DNA from: CAZIWJ01 sp964542855
Lineage (GTDB): Bacteria; Bacteroidota; Bacteroidia; Cytophagales; Cyclobacteriaceae
Direction of reading: 5' to 3'
DNA length: 16,069 nt
Assembly (NCBI GenBank): GCA_964542855.1
Contig: CAZIWJ010000059.1
Coordinates: forward strand, 1-16,069
The translations under genes were made by a program, and so were the position numbers. This document shows positions 1 to 8,100 of this stretch, piece after piece. Numbering within the stretch: the stretch's first letter is position 1; every line of letters begins with the position of its first letter. The notes beneath the pieces are model-generated. The model worked only from the letters and a program-made list of their open reading frames with translations, was not told the DNA's origin and did not search any database.

Positions 1-1213
1 ATGATTCGATGTAAACTTTCAGGAAGCCATCGAAACGGATTACTTCCCCGCTGGCCGTAAGGGTTTGCGGAAGGGTAGAAATGGCAATGGTAGCCGTAGT
101 ACGTTCAATGTCGGCATCAGCCATTTGCGAGGCAATAGCCCGTTTCCAGATCAGTTCGTACAGGCGTTGCTCGTTGCGGTTTTTACCCTCATCTTCCGAT
201 GCGAAACTGGTAGGGCGGATTGCTTCGTGTGCTTCCTGGGCTGATTCCGATTTGCTTTTGTATTTTCTACGTTTGGCGTACTTATCACCGTAAGATTTCT
301 TTACAGCGTCTTCGGCCATCTGCAAGGCTTCTTCCGACAGGTTGAGGGAGTCGGTTCGCATGTAGGTTATTTTACCGGCTTCGTACAGGCCTTGTGCTAC
401 GCTCATGGTTTGCGTAACTGAAAATCCCAGTTTGCGTGAAGCTTCCTGCTGCAGGGTGGAAGTAGTAAAGGGCGGCGCAGGAGACTTCTTGACCGGCTTT
501 TTTTCAAGCTTGGAAATTGAGAAACTGGCTTCCAGGCAGGCTTCCAGGAATTCCCGGGCTTCTTCCTCCGTATCCAGCTTTTTCGATAAATCAGCGTGTA
601 GGGCCTTGCCGTCATCCAGGCGAAATACAGCCGATATTTTGTAGGAGGATTTGGGTTCAAATTCCTGAATTTCGCGCTCTCGTTCCACAATTAGGCGTAC
701 CGCAACCGACTGTACCCTTCCTGCCGAAAGGCCCCGCTTAATTTTTTTCCACAGCACGGGCGATAGCTCGAAACCCACGAGCCGGTCCAGGATCCTCCGG
801 GCCTGCTGGGCATTAACCAGGTCGAGATCTATTCCCCTGGGGCTTTGCAGCGCTTTGGTAATTGCATTTTTGGTAATTTCACGAAATACAATCCGGCGGG
901 CTTTTTCGTCTTTCAGCTTCAGCACTTCCTTCAGGTGCCAGGAAATAGCCTCACCCTCCCGGTCGTCGTCACTGGCCAGGTAAACGGTTTCCGCTTCCTT
1001 GGCCAGTTTTTTCAATTCGGTAATTACCTGCTTTTTATCGGTAGTGATTTCGTAAGTAGGTTGGAAACCGTTTTCAATATCTATTGCAGAATCGTCCTTG
1101 GGTAAATCCCTTACGTGCCCGTAGCTTGAGGCAACCTTGAAATCTTTTCCCAGGTAACCCTCAATTGTTTTGGCTTTGGCAGGTGACTCTACTATAACTA
1201 AATTCTTGGCCAT
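1..1213 (-). CDS. topA: DNA topoisomerase I, N-terminal part (3' end lies outside the window)
   Basis: Type IA topoisomerase that relaxes negatively supercoiled DNA by cutting one strand through a 5'-phosphotyrosine. Read on the minus strand from ATG at 1213-1211, about 404 residues are present. The N-terminus MAKNLVIVESPAKAKTIEGY is the classic Toprim opening with its catalytic Glu. The acidic Toprim motif LASDDDREGEAI has Asp82 and Asp84. The helix with QARRILDRLVGFELSP and GLSAGRVQSVAVRL follows. The active-site segment ITYMRTDS places the catalytic tyrosine at about residue 284, and QEAHEAIRPT comes after it. The E. coli enzyme is about 865 residues, so roughly half or more of this protein lies beyond the left edge, including any zinc-finger or lysine-rich C-terminal region. 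It is transcribed divergently from the histidine phosphatase at 1364, with about 150 bases between them. Identification is secure. Confidence 0.97.
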   Translation of the reverse strand, partial: MAKNLVIVESPAKAKTIEGYLGKDFKVASSYGHVRDLPKDDSAIDIENGFQPTYEITTDKKQVITELKKLAKEAETVYLASDDDREGEAISWHLKEVLKLKDEKARRIVFREITKNAITKALQSPRGIDLDLVNAQQARRILDRLVGFELSPVLWKKIKRGLSAGRVQSVAVRLIVEREREIQEFEPKSSYKISAVFRLDDGKALHADLSKKLDTEEEAREFLEACLEASFSISKLEKKPVKKSPAPPFTTSTLQQEASRKLGFSVTQTMSVAQGLYEAGKITYMRTDSLNLSEEALQMAEDAVKKSYGDKYAKRRKYKSKSESAQEAHEAIRPTSFASEDEGKNRNEQRLYELIWKRAIASQMADADIERTTATIAISTLPQTLTASGEVIRFDGFLKVYIES

Positions 1214-1363
1214 ATACTTTTTCGATGGTTTTCAGCGAGTGCGCTAAGGTGTTGATGTAAAAATAAACCGTTTCACAGGTAAGTAAAACATGAAGCAACT
1301 GCTAGCTAATTCGTGCCAAATATATATACTTGCACCTACATTCCTAAACCCGAAGCTTACCAA

Positions 1364-1870
1364 ATGGTTAAGAAAATATATTTGCTACGTCATGCTGAAA
1401 CCTTTCAATTAACTGGAAACCAGAAAGATATAGATAGAGAATTAACGGCTACCGGCTTTCGCGATGCGGTACTCATCGGCAAGTTTATGGCTGGAAAATC
1501 ATGGATTCCAGACGCCATTTACTCCAGCAATGCCCAGCGAGCAAACGATACGGCCCATTTGGTTGCGGAACAGTTAAACTATTCCTCTTCCAAGATTAAT
1601 TACATGGAAGAACTGTACCAGGCTACTACCCGGGTATTGATTAATGTAATTAATCAGTTTAACGAAGATGAAGATGCTGTACTGGTCGTTGGCCATAATC
1701 CCCATCTTTCTTACCTGGTTGAATTGCTGAGTGGCGATGAGATCGGTGTACTTGATCCCGGAGCACTGGTTAAGTTAACGGCAGAAACAAACCAGTGGGC
1801 ATCTATCAGCTCGGGAACCTGTTCGGTGTCCGAGGTCATTTTTCCGGTAGTACTCCGAGGCCAGGGATAA
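1364..1870 (+). CDS. sixA: SixA-type phosphohistidine phosphatase (histidine phosphatase superfamily)
   Basis: A 168-residue cytoplasmic enzyme of the histidine phosphatase (phosphoglycerate mutase-like) superfamily, close in length to SixA of about 160 residues. The catalytic motif LLRHAET puts the nucleophilic His at residue 10. SSNAQRANDTA supplies the conserved Arg59, and VVGHNPHLSYL the second catalytic His111. In E. coli SixA removes phosphate from phosphohistidine on proteins (ArcB, and the nitrogen phosphotransferase NPr). The substrate here cannot be told from sequence. The open frame extends upstream to a GTG at 1313, but ATG 1364 aligns MVKKIYLLRHAE with the family start and is preferred. 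A TATACTTG stretch at 1325-1332 resembles the Bacteroidota -7 element TAnnTTTG, but no TTTG lies at the right distance upstream, so the promoter is only tentative. It is probably monocistronic. Confidence 0.85.
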   Translation: MVKKIYLLRHAETFQLTGNQKDIDRELTATGFRDAVLIGKFMAGKSWIPDAIYSSNAQRANDTAHLVAEQLNYSSSKINYMEELYQATTRVLINVINQFNEDEDAVLVVGHNPHLSYLVELLSGDEIGVLDPGALVKLTAETNQWASISSGTCSVSEVIFPVVLRGQG

Positions 1871-2082
1871 TTCCTTTTGCTAATAAACAGTACATTGTCG
1901 GGAATTGATGTTATTCGTTTCCCAGGGCTTAACCAAGTTGAAGTAATGGAAAAGCAGGCTTGTTTACTTTTACTTTAACCGGTGAACACTTTCATTTTTT
2001 TGTTCTGTAGGTCTTTATTAATACTAAACCTTTCTTGCTTTTTAAACGCTACATAAACCTTATTATTCTTCATGTGATCTGT

Positions 2083-2114
2083 TTTGCAATTAATCCGTTC
2101 TAAAGGTAGAATTG
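2083..2114 (+). promoter_or_regulatory. Bacteroidota-type promoter ahead of the YfiR-family gene
   Basis: TTTG at 2083-2086 is separated by 20 bases from TAGAATTG at 2107-2114. The known Bacteroidota housekeeping sigma consensus is TTTG-N19-21-TAnnTTTG, so this site has the full -33 element, an ideal spacer and one mismatch in the -7 box. Transcription would begin a few bases downstream, giving a very short leader before ATG 2133. The site is predicted by eye only. Confidence 0.45.
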
Positions 2115-2132
2115 TACGAAAAACTAAATACC

Positions 2133-2642
2133 ATGAAGTTGCTGCGTTTATATATCTTTCTTTTTTTTACGATAGGGATACTACCCCTTACGCACGCCCA
2201 AATTTCCGAAACCAAGGCCAGGTCGATTTTTGTTTACAGCATTTCCCGGTACGTAGGCTGGGAAAATGTTGAAGATAACCTGGTAATTGGGGTATACGGA
2301 CAAAGTAAGGTGTACCCGGTGATGCACAAAGATCTTACCGGAAGAAAAGTAGGAGGGAAAGACGTGGTAACCCGGGAAGTATCGACTATTGCAGACATTT
2401 CTTCCTGTAGTGTATTATACATTCCTGCTTCTGCCTCATCTCATTTCAATGAAATTATTGAAAAGGCCCGTAAACATCGGGTATTGGTGATAACCGAAGA
2501 AAACCTGGCTGAAGAAGGGGCTAACATTAGCTTTATTACCAAAAAAGATGGTAAACTGGGTTTTATCATCAACCGGCAGTCTCTCGATGAATCTAACCTG
2601 AAAGTAGGTTCTAACCTGTATAGTCTTGGAGAAGTTATCTGA
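2133..2642 (+). CDS. YfiR family (DUF4154) exported protein
   Basis: A 169-residue protein with a cleavable signal peptide: MKLLRLYIFLFF, a hydrophobic run, then THAQ near residue 23. It is therefore periplasmic. The mature part shows the YfiR/DUF4154 pattern: an opening helix KARSIFVYSISRYVGW, a central SCSVLYIPASAS strand, VLVITEENLAEEGANISFI, and the closing GKLGFIINRQSLDESNLKVGSNLYSLG. In Pseudomonas, YfiR is a periplasmic inhibitor of the diguanylate cyclase YfiN/TpbB, linking envelope redox state to c-di-GMP and biofilm. Pseudomonas YfiR carries two disulfides, whereas the mature part here has a single cysteine, so redox control of that type is unlikely. No GGDEF partner lies in the window. 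The nearest candidate membrane partner is the GAF sensor starting at 3590. A TTG at 2112 extends the frame, but ATG 2133 gives a standard signal peptide. The family call is good; its role here is unknown. Confidence 0.85.
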   Translation: MKLLRLYIFLFFTIGILPLTHAQISETKARSIFVYSISRYVGWENVEDNLVIGVYGQSKVYPVMHKDLTGRKVGGKDVVTREVSTIADISSCSVLYIPASASSHFNEIIEKARKHRVLVITEENLAEEGANISFITKKDGKLGFIINRQSLDESNLKVGSNLYSLGEVI

Positions 2643-2837
2643 TTCTGCTAACCGTTTGTTCAGTACATAAGGGTATTCTACCTTAAAAGTGATACCAGCC
2701 AGCACAAAAAAAGCACGAAAACTTCTGCCCGAAAAAGTACCGGTATTTATCAGCTTAAAACAACCCATCAGCATTGAATTTGAAAGGGGTTCCTATCTCT
2801 TTTCTAAATGAAGTAATACAGCTACACTGGTTATCGG
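2643..2837. other. Convergent intergenic region without a recognised gene
   Basis: About 195 bases lie between the 3' end of the YfiR-family gene and the 3' end of the minus-strand DUF3177-like gene. A 46-codon stop-free stretch on the plus strand (2671-2811) has no ATG start and no recognisable similarity. I see no strong hairpin terminator here. Confidence 0.5.
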
Positions 2838-3455
2838 TTAACCTGTTGTACTTTTTTGGTAATGAAGTAATTTCATTAATACCGAAGCGCAAAAGTAAAG
2901 GCCGTAAATCCACAATGCAGCTTGAGCATAATGAGCAAGCTGACCCCAGTTCTGTTCCCGGTGCAACAGGTTGCCATATACTTTAGGAGCATCGTACCAC
3001 ATCTGGCAGTATTCGCTGATATCTCCGCTTATGAAACAATGAACCACCGGCAGGGTAATAATCACCCCCAGCAGGCAGTAAATGGTGATTACCTGCTTCC
3101 AGGCAATAAAAAATTTTCCGGTTGAAATACGTCCGTGCCGGTCGCCCAGTAAACCATCACCGAACCAAATNNNNNNNNNNNNNNNNNNNNNNNNNNNNNN
3201 NNNNNNNNNNNNNNNNNNNNNNNNNNNNNNNNNNNNNNNNNNNNNNNNNNNNNNNNNNNNNNNNNNNNNNAAACCTGCCGGTTGCTCGGCCATTAGCAGG
3301 TAAACTGCAATCATGAGTAATGAAGACACCCTCCAGTAAGCCAGCAGGCGGAAAAGGGTTGCGCGGCTATTTCTGTAAAATACCAGGAATAACAAAGGTA
3401 TCAGAACGGTAAGAAGTACTGCCAGCACAAAATCGGTAAAAACCAGGATCTGCAA
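2838..3455 (-). CDS. DUF3177-like integral membrane protein, interrupted by an assembly gap
   Basis: A small polytopic membrane protein of about 170 readable residues plus an unknown segment. Hydrophobic helices are visible at the N-terminus (FTDFVLAVLLTVLIPLLFLV), after a RLLAYWRVSSLL segment, and beyond the gap (ITIYCLLGVIITLPVVHCF and LWIYGLYFCASVLMKLL). The arrangement FTDFxLAVLxT, LxYWRVxSLLxIxVYLL, a central WK-VTxYCxLG helix and a cysteine-bearing loop before the last helix matches my memory of DUF3177, a family mostly seen in cyanobacteria with no known function. The frame opens without an ATG: TTG at 3455-3453 is the only plausible start just after the upstream stop. The 100-N run at 3171-3270 lies inside the gene, so its length is uncertain, although both flanks continue in one frame. 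It is divergent from the GAF membrane sensor. Confidence 0.6.
   Translation of the reverse strand: MQILVFTDFVLAVLLTVLIPLLFLVFYRNSRATLFRLLAYWRVSSLLMIAVYLLMAEQPAGXXXXXXXXXXXXXXXXXXXXXXXXXXXXXXXXXXIWFGDGLLGDRHGRISTGKFFIAWKQVITIYCLLGVIITLPVVHCFISGDISEYCQMWYDAPKVYGNLLHREQNWGQLAHYAQAALWIYGLYFCASVLMKLLHYQKSTTG
3171..3270. other. Assembly gap of 100 N
   Basis: A run of exactly 100 N inside the DUF3177-like gene. The round number is the usual placeholder for a scaffold join of unknown length, so neither the size nor the frame across it can be trusted. Confidence 0.95.
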
Positions 3456-3589
3456 CTTAATAATTAATTAATGAGAAAAAGATATTTCCTTACCTGCATA
3501 GTTTAAAGCGAGATTTTCAACTTCTAACAGCCGAAATTAAACCTACATTGCTGCTTTGTAATTCTGCTGTTCACACTAATGTTTTAGCA

Positions 3590-5032
3590 ATGACACTTAA
3601 AAGTATTTTAAATTCCGGTGCAAGGGAAGATCAGCCTGACTACCTGCGTTCGAAGATAAAACAATCTAATAGCGTAGCAATTATTCTGCCTTCTACAGTA
3701 GCTGTTCCTTTTATTTTCATTTGTTGGGCTTACTTCCCATCATTAATTATCATCCCTATACTGGGTGTAGTGGTTTGTTCACTGGCAATCTGGCTTAACC
3801 ATATGCAGGTTAATACGCTTTCCCGTATCCTGGTATCTATGTTACCTTTTTCACTGGTTGCTGCGTTCAACGCTAATCTTATTAATTCGGGTGATGACTT
3901 TATTGCTTCCACGTTTGCGCTGCAAGTATCGTTTTCACTGGTTCCTTTTTTGGTCTTCGACTGGAAAGAAAAATCTTTGTTATTTACTTTAAGTGCATTC
4001 GACCTGGTTGTAGTCCTGGGGGCCGACTGGGTCAACGGGTTATTTTATGCAGAGGTAGACGAATCGATACTAAGAGCGGGTTGGTTGTTTATGTTGGTAA
4101 GTGGCATGTCAGTGCTTGTAGGTTTAGCCTCTGTGGGTAGTTTTGCTCTTGAAGCAAGAAAAAAAGAAAATGCCATGAACAGCTTGCTTGAAAAGTCGGA
4201 GGAAAAGAATAAAACCATACAACAGTCTGAGAAAGAATTACAGGAGTACGTAGATAAGGTTAAAGGTAACCAGGAAGAAGAAAAAAAGCGACAGTGGCGG
4301 GCCGACGGGCTGGCGAAGATTAACGAAGTCCTGAGGCAGGACTATGAAAACATTCAACAAACGTACGATGAACTGGTATCGGTGTTAGTGAAAACGCTAA
4401 ATGCTACCCAGTGTGGTTTGTTTGAAGCGAGTAAAAACGAGGATGAGGAAATCCGCCTCTACTTAAAAGCCTGCTATGCCTTCGATCGTAAGAAGTACAT
4501 TGAAAAAGAAATTATGCCGGGAGAAGGGTTACTGGGGCAAACCTACCTGGAACAGCAAACTACCCTGTTAACTGAAGTTCCCCAATCTTATACAACCATC
4601 AGATCGGGATTGGGTGGAGCCCAGCCGAACATGCTGGTTATCGTTCCCATGATTGCAAACGATGTGGTGGAGGGATTAATTGAAATTGCTTCTTTCAGTA
4701 AACTGGAAGATCACCAGGTGAGCTTCCTCGAAGCTGCCGGCCAAACCATCGGTTCCTCTCTCAGAAACTTTCGAATTAACGCGCAAATGAAGCAGTACCT
4801 GAATGAGGCTAAAGAGAATGAAGAAGTGCTCCGGGCCCAGGAAGAAGAAATGCGACAGAACCACGAAGAGTTACAGGCTACCCAGGACCAGCTGGAACGT
4901 GAGCTGAAGGAAAACGAAAAACAGAGTAAGGAAATGGAAAATATGCTTAAAGATGTAACGGCCCAGCTCGAGCAGAAAGAACAGGAACTCGAGGCCCTTA
5001 AAGCCGGGCAGGTAGAAGCCGGCAAACAATAA
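3590..5032 (+). CDS. Six-helix membrane protein with GAF domain and coiled coils, no output domain
   Basis: A 480-residue inner-membrane sensor-like protein. From ATG 3590, a short cytoplasmic lead is followed by about six hydrophobic helices between residues 28 and 187 with almost no periplasmic loops. A charged coiled coil follows (about 190-240). Then comes a GAF domain (about 245-395) with the typical core GEGLLGQTYLEQQTTLLTEVP and a hydrophobic strand MLVIVPMIANDVVEGLIEIA. The C-terminus is a glutamate-rich coiled coil (about 395-480) containing EEEMRQNHEELQATQD. No kinase, GGDEF, phosphatase or DNA-binding domain follows, so any signal must pass to a partner protein. The frame extends upstream to TTG 3548, but ATG 3590 is the better start. 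The coiled coil strongly resembles that of the GAF-PAS protein at 10335. The ligand and partner are unknown. The gene ends convergently with the nuclease gene across a hairpin. Confidence 0.85.
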   Translation: MTLKSILNSGAREDQPDYLRSKIKQSNSVAIILPSTVAVPFIFICWAYFPSLIIIPILGVVVCSLAIWLNHMQVNTLSRILVSMLPFSLVAAFNANLINSGDDFIASTFALQVSFSLVPFLVFDWKEKSLLFTLSAFDLVVVLGADWVNGLFYAEVDESILRAGWLFMLVSGMSVLVGLASVGSFALEARKKENAMNSLLEKSEEKNKTIQQSEKELQEYVDKVKGNQEEEKKRQWRADGLAKINEVLRQDYENIQQTYDELVSVLVKTLNATQCGLFEASKNEDEEIRLYLKACYAFDRKKYIEKEIMPGEGLLGQTYLEQQTTLLTEVPQSYTTIRSGLGGAQPNMLVIVPMIANDVVEGLIEIASFSKLEDHQVSFLEAAGQTIGSSLRNFRINAQMKQYLNEAKENEEVLRAQEEEMRQNHEELQATQDQLERELKENEKQSKEMENMLKDVTAQLEQKEQELEALKAGQVEAGKQ

Positions 5033-5077
5033 TACCCGGCTGTGGTATGTTTTTACCTCCGGGTTTAGGCATTTGTT

Positions 5078-5109
5078 AAAAAAAAGAGGCCTTATCATAA
5101 GGCCTCTTT
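5078..5109 (-). terminator. Hairpin terminator between convergent genes, best oriented for the nuclease gene
   Basis: Arms AAAGAGGCCTTA (5083-5094) and TAAGGCCTCTTT (5098-5109) form a perfect 12-bp stem around a three-base loop. On the minus strand the stem runs into eight T residues (complement of the A run 5078-5085), an intrinsic terminator for the nuclease transcript. On the plus strand only three T residues follow the GC core, so termination of the GAF gene would be weaker but possible. The position between two converging 3' ends supports the call. Confidence 0.85.
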
Positions 5110-5180
5110 AATCAGATGTGTACTTAACTTATTGCTCATCGCTGGTTAGCCTAATTAGTAAATTGCCAAACCAGTATTTC

Positions 5181-8100
5181 CTACTGCTTCACGAATCGAA
5201 TGGTTTCAGTTCCGCCTTCCGGCCGGGTAATCCTAATCAGGTAAACCTGCTTTTTTAACGCTAAAGCATCGGCATCCAGCATAAACTCATGATCCGACTG
5301 CTGAACCACATACGGGCTTACATCCAGTTGCTTACCCATCATATCAACCAGTGTAAACGAGAGTTCACCGGCACTATATGCCGTTTCTGAATAAATATTA
5401 ACTACATCGCTTACCGGGTTAGGATACAGAAATAAGCGGGTTCCCTCTTCACTAACCTGGTCGCTTAACGCGGTTTGCGGTAACTCACGTGCACGGAAGT
5501 TGCTGAAGTACCTAAAGTACCTGCGCTTTCTTCCGGTGAACGTGAAAGATACCTCCCCAGAAATGCCAGCCTTCCCCACGGCATCGGGCTCAGTGTAAGG
5601 AGTTGCCTCGAGCCTGTACGCTTTGCCTACGCGCGGTACACCCGGACGCCACGGTAAAAATTTACCTGATGGTGTATTGCTAAACAGGGCATAAGGTGCA
5701 ATATTTTCAACCTGGGTTACTTCCTGTCCGCCACTCAATTGCAGTGCTACACTTCCAATAGAAACTTCTTCAGCATTCGTGTTGGCTACCAGGGTATACC
5801 GGCTTCTGAAGAATACGGGTAGGGGAATTTCTGCTCCTTCAACTATCGGGTCGAAACCGGCTACCGGGTGGCCGGTGAAAATGTTCACCAGGCTGAAACC
5901 TGTTACAGCTAAAGGCACCGGTACTGTAACGGAGGCTAGAAGCGGATCGTGGTCCGACGCCCGGCTACGGGCCTCTGCAAACTCAGCATTAGTATGTACG
6001 GCTTCAAACTGAACCCCCAGATCCTGCACACCGGAACTCACCAGGATGTGATCCAGCGACTGTGAGTTGCCCTGGAAGATGAAGCTGTACCGCTCATTTT
6101 CCGGTAGCGTACTGGTTAAATTTACCAGCCCGGCATTGGTTTCCAGTTCTCGCACCGGCGAAACAAACTCAAACTCGTTAAAGTCGCCCAGCACCATCAC
6201 GTTGATTTCCCCCTGGTTAATAACAAAATTCTGAACAGCTAGCGACTGCTCCCGACGCTCATCGAGGCTGCCATTTACCGTTACGTCTTCCTGCCGGGTG
6301 TCGAACGGTTGTTCAACCCCGAAAATAGGGGCACTTCCACCCTTGGAAGAAAAATGGTTAGTAACTACGGTAAAAGACTCAGCGTTGAACGTAAAGGTAG
6401 CCGCCAGGGGTAACCGGGCACGGTTAAACGCCTCCCCCGGGGCCTGACTTCCAATGGGCTGTACCGATCCTGCTACCAGGCCCACCCGATCAGGGTTATA
6501 GAGAAAAGCTGTGCGGATATTTCCGCCGGGCTGCCCGCCAGACGCCCCGTCGGTAATAAAAGTATTGTCGATAAACTTATAATCCGGGCCACCCGCTGCC
6601 GAAACCGCATCGGCCAGGGTTTGCAGCGTTAACGAGGCTGAAGTAGTACCGTCGTTATCACTACCCGAGTTGTCCTGCACTTCCTGTAAACCGATGATGT
6701 CTGGCGCATTCAGGTTACTCACTATCTGAGCGGCAATGGCTGTAAACCGACCATTGGCAAGGTCTGCATCCCCGTCGCTGTCGTTCGGATCCAGGTTCAG
6801 TACGTTATAAGATGCCACGGTTAACCGGTCGTTTGCAGGTAAAAGCGAAGAAACAGGACTGGTTAAGTTACCGGTTGCTTCAATATTGAAAGGTTCGGTA
6901 GGGTAGACTTCAAAATTACCGAAGCCGTAACCCACTACGCCCGTAACATCTCCTAATTGATCGCCGGTGTTCACAACCGGTACATCAAATCCGGGCAGAA
7001 TGCCACTGTCCTCGTCGATCTGAATCTTTTCCGGGTTAAAGTCATCGGGAGCAATATTCAGGGTACCGCGTTCACTAAGGCCACTGGCATCCGTACCGTT
7101 GTTTGCTACCGTGAAAATTTCACCGAAACGGTTCGATCCGGCTACCGCTACAGCCTGCTGCACGGTTACCCGCATGGCTTCCAGGCTTTCAAAGAAATCA
7201 AGTCCATCAGTTTCGGGCTCAAACGCACCAAAAGCATCATCGTCTATGTTCTCTGCCGGTGGAATCCTGCCACCCTGCCCAATGATTACCGGAGCAGGTA
7301 GTGCATTGCCCGAAGAAAGAACAATAATATCTGCGTTGCTGATCTGGGTGGAGGAAAGGTTACCCGTTCTCTGTCCACCGGGGAAGAATTCAGACACCGG
7401 ACCGGTAATCTGTACTTCATCACCAGCACGCACAGCCGGGTTATTACCGGTAAATACAAAGAGTGCATCGGAAGTAGCCGGATTATTATCTCCCATTACG
7501 TCCTGAACGTAAAATCCGATGTTGTCGGTAGCGGTTACAATACCGGTTGTACGAACACTTTCTCCAAGCAGTGGAGAAGTATGAGCAGCCCCCTGGATAT
7601 CGTAAATGGCCACTTCCACAAAAGGAGGAATTTCGTTTACGGCTCCCGGAGAAGGGGCCAGTAACTGGAAATTCGCTGTGTTTCGCAAACCACCCTCACC
7701 ATTAGGAATGCGTTGCAACGACTCGGTGGTATTGTCGTTCAGTTGCGGCTGCCCGTTATTAAGCAATACTAACAGGGCTTCGTCATCACTATCATTGGTG
7801 CCATAAACCACGGCGTCAATTAAGCGGTCGGAAACTTCAATTGGAGTGTCATTAGGAAACTCGTCGGCATTGGCTTTATACAGTGCAATGGCATCAGCAC
7901 CGTTCTGAATGCCGTTAGTAGTAAATTCTGCCAGGTCAACGTTAGGCACATTTTCAGAACCTACCACGAAAAAACCATCAACATTGGTGCTGAAACCATC
8001 CAGGTCGATGGCATCGTACGACTGGTCGTCGCTTCCGTTATAGAGCACCAGCGTGTAACCATCGAGAGAAGCATTACCAGTACCACCATCGTATAATTCA

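Noticed and set aside
405..741. Overlapping short frames on the plus strand and in another minus-strand frame
   Set aside because: They are shadows of topA, whose minus-strand translation is unambiguous through this segment.
1313..1363. Upstream GTG extension of the histidine phosphatase
   Set aside because: The extra 17 residues do not fit the family N-terminus, and the possible -7 element lies inside this stretch.
2436..2774. 112-codon minus-strand frame
   Set aside because: It is mostly antisense to the well-supported YfiR-family gene and has no recognisable motif.
2671..2811. 46-codon stop-free stretch on the plus strand after the YfiR-family gene, with protein-like composition
   Set aside because: There is no ATG start and no recognised similarity, and a stretch of this length is expected by chance.
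7099..7506. 135-codon plus-strand frame
   Set aside because: It is antisense to the nuclease gene and low in recognisable features; a shadow frame.
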